Below, piece by piece: positions 61,667 to 64,000 of a stretch of 64,000 nt of DNA. Below the pieces are notes generated by a model that saw only the letters and a program-made list of their open reading frames with translations, was not told where the DNA came from and ran no database searches. The first letter of the stretch is position 1, and each line of letters begins with the position of its first letter. The position numbers and the translations under genes were made by a program. The stretch is from Actinophytocola xinjiangensis (GTDB taxonomy: Bacteria; Actinomycetota; Actinomycetes; Mycobacteriales; Pseudonocardiaceae): the NCBI RefSeq assembly GCF_001921215.1, contig NZ_MSIF01000003.1:1-64000 (forward strand). The letters are read 5' to 3'.

Positions 61667-61710
61667 CCAATGATACAGAGGATCGTAACGCGTATCACCG
61701 TATCATTTGG
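61661..61710. repeat. Inverted repeats upstream of the truncated haemoglobin gene
   Basis: CCAATGATAC (61667-61676) and GTATCATTTGG (61700-61710) form a near-perfect inverted pair (one extra base), with an additional GTATCA at 61692-61697 between them. The first arm also overlaps a smaller palindrome around the start codon (CATTGG CAT CCAATG region, 61659-61673). TACGAT on the minus strand within the interval is a possible -10. Likely an operator; the factor is unknown. Confidence 0.4.
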
Positions 61711-61722
61711 TGTGCCGCAACG

Positions 61723-64000
61723 CTATGGCGTCCAGGCCGGGGCCACCGACCAGCTCACGTCGAGGTCGTAGGAACTCGGGGCGTCGTACGGGTGCGCGCC
61801 GCCGTTGGAGGCCACCCACACCTCCTCCGCGTAGTGGCGCACGTTCGTCCCCAACTCGTTGACCGACGACAGGCGCACCGTCGCCGACCCCGAGCCCGGG
61901 GACGCGCAGAACGTGGCGTCCCGCCGGTACAGGTCGGTGTTCTCGATGGCCGCCAACCGAACCCGGTAGGCCTGGTGCCGCAGGTAGCTGCCGGGGAAGT
62001 TGCGGGACTCGAACGAGTAGCACGACGGATCGGCCAGACCCCGCCGCACCACGAACGTCGCGTCGGACTTCAGCAGCGCGGGGCTCGCGGCGGTCACCAC
62101 GTCGGTGCGGGCGACCCCCGCCTGGTGGCGCAGGTAGCGGTCGGTGAACCCCGGTGTCGTCACCCGCAGCGACCTCGTCTGGTCCACGGGCAGGTCGACC
62201 GTGCTGCGCCACAGGGGAATCACCGACGCCCACGTCGTGTCGGGGCCGAAGCTCGTCGCCGTGTCCCACGGGTTGGGGCCGCCCTGCCGGGCCAGGTACA
62301 CCGACTCGCTGTAGTGCCGCACGAACGCGCCGGGGTTGTTGTACGACTCCAGTGCCGTCGCGCCCTGGCCCGACCGGGCACAGAACGTCGCGTCGGCGGT
62401 GAAACCGGCCGTGCCGTCCGGCGCGTCCAGCCGGACACGCCAGTTGACGTGGCGCAGGTACCGGCCCGGCTGGTTGCGCGACTCGAACGACAGGCACGAC
62501 GCGTCCGCCAACCCGGGCCGCGCCAGGAACGTCGCGTCCCGGCGCAGCAGGTCCGTTCCGTTGTCCACGTCCGTGCGCGCGAGGCTGTCCTGGTGGCGCA
62601 GGTACCGGTTGGTGTACCCGGGGGTCGTCACCCGCAGCGACACCGCCTCGCCCCGGCCGACCTCGGTGCCGGCCGCCTGGGCGAGCACCCGGCGGTTGAC
62701 CTCGGCGACCCGCGCCGCGGTCATCTTCATGATCCGGCGGTCGTAGGTGTAGAAGCCGTTGACCTCGTTCTCCAGGTCGTACGGTTCGGTGTACACCGAA
62801 CCGGACAGGCCCCGGGTCTGCACGAACCGGCCGACCTCACGGGTGATCTCGACGTACCGGTTGGTCAGCGACGTCTCGTCGGGATACAGGTCACCGTAGG
62901 CGAACCCGGCACCCGGCTCCCACTCGTGACCGACCACCCGCCGGCCAAGGCCGCCGTACTCCCCCAGCACCGCGACCCGCGTCGCCGTCGGCAGGCGGGT
63001 GCCCGAGGACATCTGGTAGGCGTGGTCGTCGATGATGTCGCCGTTGGCCGGCTCGGGGTCGGACACGCAGCAGTTCGAGCCAGAGTTGTGGTTGATCAGG
63101 CGGCTGGAGTCCAGCGACCGCACCAGGTCGACGATCCGCCCGTTGTCGTACTCGCCCCAGCCCTCGTTGAACGGCACCCACTGCACGATCGACGTGATCC
63201 CCTTCAGGTTCTCCACCATCCGGGTCAGCTCGGACTCGAAGTTCGCGTGCGCCCGTGCCGGCACGTCGTCCACGGCGTCCAGGGCCGGCATGTCCTGCCA
63301 CACCATCAGACCGAGGCGGTCGGCCCAGTAGTACCAGCGGGCCGGCTCCACCTTGATGTGTTTGCGGACCATGGTGAAGCCCAAGGCCTTCTGGCGTTCC
63401 AGGTCGAACCGCAGGGCCTCGTCGGTCGGCGCGGTGTAGATCCCGTCCGGCCAGTAGCCCTGGTCGAGCGTGCCGAGTTGGAAGACGAACTTGCCGTTGA
63501 GCAGCGGTCGCATCACCCCGCCGACGACCGCCTTGCCCAGCGACCGCATGCCGAAGTACCCGGTGACCACGTCGGCGCCCATGCTCACCCGCAGGTCGTA
63601 GAGGAACGGGTCGTCGGGCGACCACAGGCGCGCGTTGGGCACCGGCACCCGCAGGTGCGTCCCGGTGGTGCCGGTGGCCGAGCCGACGACCGTGCCACCG
63701 GTGAGCACCTCGGCGCGGACCTGCTGGCCGGCACTGCCCTGGACCACCAGGTCGAGCACCCCGGCCGGGACGTCCGGCACGGTGTCCAGGCGGGTGATGT
63801 GGTTGGCCAGCACCGGTTCCAGCCACACCGTCTGCCAGATCCCGGACGCCGCCGTGTACCAGATGCCGCTCGGGTCGCGCCGCTGCTTGCCGATCGGATA
63901 CGTGCTGCCGTCGATCGTCGAGCGCGCGCCGACGATGATCTCGTTGCTCCCGGCGCGCAGGGCGTCGGTGATGTCGAAGGAGAACGGGTCGAACCCGCCG
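61723..64000 (-). CDS. Glycoside hydrolase family 2 protein with two C-terminal AbfB domains (partial)
   Basis: The 3' part of a GH2 glycosidase; the 5' end lies beyond the right edge, and the frame stays open to base 64000. The visible N-terminal piece (GGFDPFSFDITDALRAG and PSGIWYTAASGIWQTVWLEPV) is the GH2 sugar-binding domain. An immunoglobulin-like domain follows, then the TIM barrel with LGFTMVRKHIKVEPARWYYWADRLGLMVWQDMPA, the acid/base Glu in QWVPFNEGWGEYDN and a possible nucleophile Glu in VLGEYGGLG. The C-terminal 270 residues are two AbfB-type beta-trefoil domains (repeats of YLRHQ, SFESRN.PG.YLRH, DATFCA), which bind arabinofuranose. It is probably secreted and acts on arabinose-containing plant polysaccharide. 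Stop TAG at 61725-61723. Confidence 0.9.
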   Translation of the reverse strand, partial: GGFDPFSFDITDALRAGSNEIIVGARSTIDGSTYPIGKQRRDPSGIWYTAASGIWQTVWLEPVLANHITRLDTVPDVPAGVLDLVVQGSAGQQVRAEVLTGGTVVGSATGTTGTHLRVPVPNARLWSPDDPFLYDLRVSMGADVVTGYFGMRSLGKAVVGGVMRPLLNGKFVFQLGTLDQGYWPDGIYTAPTDEALRFDLERQKALGFTMVRKHIKVEPARWYYWADRLGLMVWQDMPALDAVDDVPARAHANFESELTRMVENLKGITSIVQWVPFNEGWGEYDNGRIVDLVRSLDSSRLINHNSGSNCCVSDPEPANGDIIDDHAYQMSSGTRLPTATRVAVLGEYGGLGRRVVGHEWEPGAGFAYGDLYPDETSLTNRYVEITREVGRFVQTRGLSGSVYTEPYDLENEVNGFYTYDRRIMKMTAARVAEVNRRVLAQAAGTEVGRGEAVSLRVTTPGYTNRYLRHQDSLARTDVDNGTDLLRRDATFLARPGLADASCLSFESRNQPGRYLRHVNWRVRLDAPDGTAGFTADATFCARSGQGATALESYNNPGAFVRHYSESVYLARQGGPNPWDTATSFGPDTTWASVIPLWRSTVDLPVDQTRSLRVTTPGFTDRYLRHQAGVARTDVVTAASPALLKSDATFVVRRGLADPSCYSFESRNFPGSYLRHQAYRVRLAAIENTDLYRRDATFCASPGSGSATVRLSSVNELGTNVRHYAEEVWVASNGGAHPYDAPSSYDLDVSWSVAPAWTP

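Overview
The window is very GC-rich, with strong third-position G/C bias, frequent GTG starts, short or absent leaders and many 4-base ATGA/GTGA gene overlaps. It also carries ESX-type and F420-type genes and a modular PKS/NRPS. This points to a filamentous actinomycete, probably of the Pseudonocardiaceae (Saccharothrix/Lentzea/Actinokineospora type). The genus is an inference. No tRNA, rRNA, CRISPR array, insertion sequence or phage gene was seen.

Layout. (1) 1-10,239 is mainly a sulfur and methionine region: a remnant of an NTPase-like gene, a CoA-binding protein, O-acetylhomoserine sulfhydrylase (metY), homoserine O-acetyltransferase (metX), an OsmC-like protein, a flavin monooxygenase without a standard start codon, an SsuABC-like transporter, and a MetNI transporter whose binding protein MetQ is cut to its C-terminal third. 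(2) 10,361-22,970 is one minus-strand run of eleven nearly overlapping genes: Lrp-type regulator, polysaccharide deacetylase, SDR, oligopeptide ABC transporter (with permease and ATPase fused), zinc metalloprotease, M20 amidohydrolase, NAD-binding protein and CPBP membrane protein. It looks like a regulated uptake and breakdown route for a modified peptide. (3) 23,067-33,477 holds accessory genes: an NTF2-like protein, a LuxR regulator, a membrane-anchored substrate-binding-like protein next to a P-loop NTPase, VanZ, a methyltransferase, an ECF sigma factor lacking sigma region 2, a GDSL esterase, a DUF981-like membrane protein and a secreted C39 peptidase.

(4) 33,465-48,093 is a compact biosynthetic cluster on the minus strand, PKS > NRPS > LLM oxidoreductase, all joined by 4-base overlaps. 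The PKS is KS-AT-DH-ER-KR-ACP. The NRPS is C-A(Ser)-PCP-C-A-PCP-TE followed by a shortened crotonase-like domain, an unusual ending. The expected product is an acyl/polyketide-Ser-X compound. (5) 48,389-51,188 holds two small membrane proteins and a lower-GC cassette of WXG-like protein, small acidic protein and lipoprotein. (6) 51,277-61,292 holds a secreted subtilase with kelch and carboxypeptidase-regulatory domains, a coupled paralogue lacking the protease domain, and a divergent large LuxR (LAL) regulator. (7) 61,304-64,000 has a truncated haemoglobin and the 3' part of a GH2 glycosidase with AbfB domains, which runs off the right edge.

Several genes are visibly damaged or shortened (first gene, metQ, ECF sigma factor, the monooxygenase start, the PKS ER and the NRPS crotonase), so gene erosion is a theme of the region.
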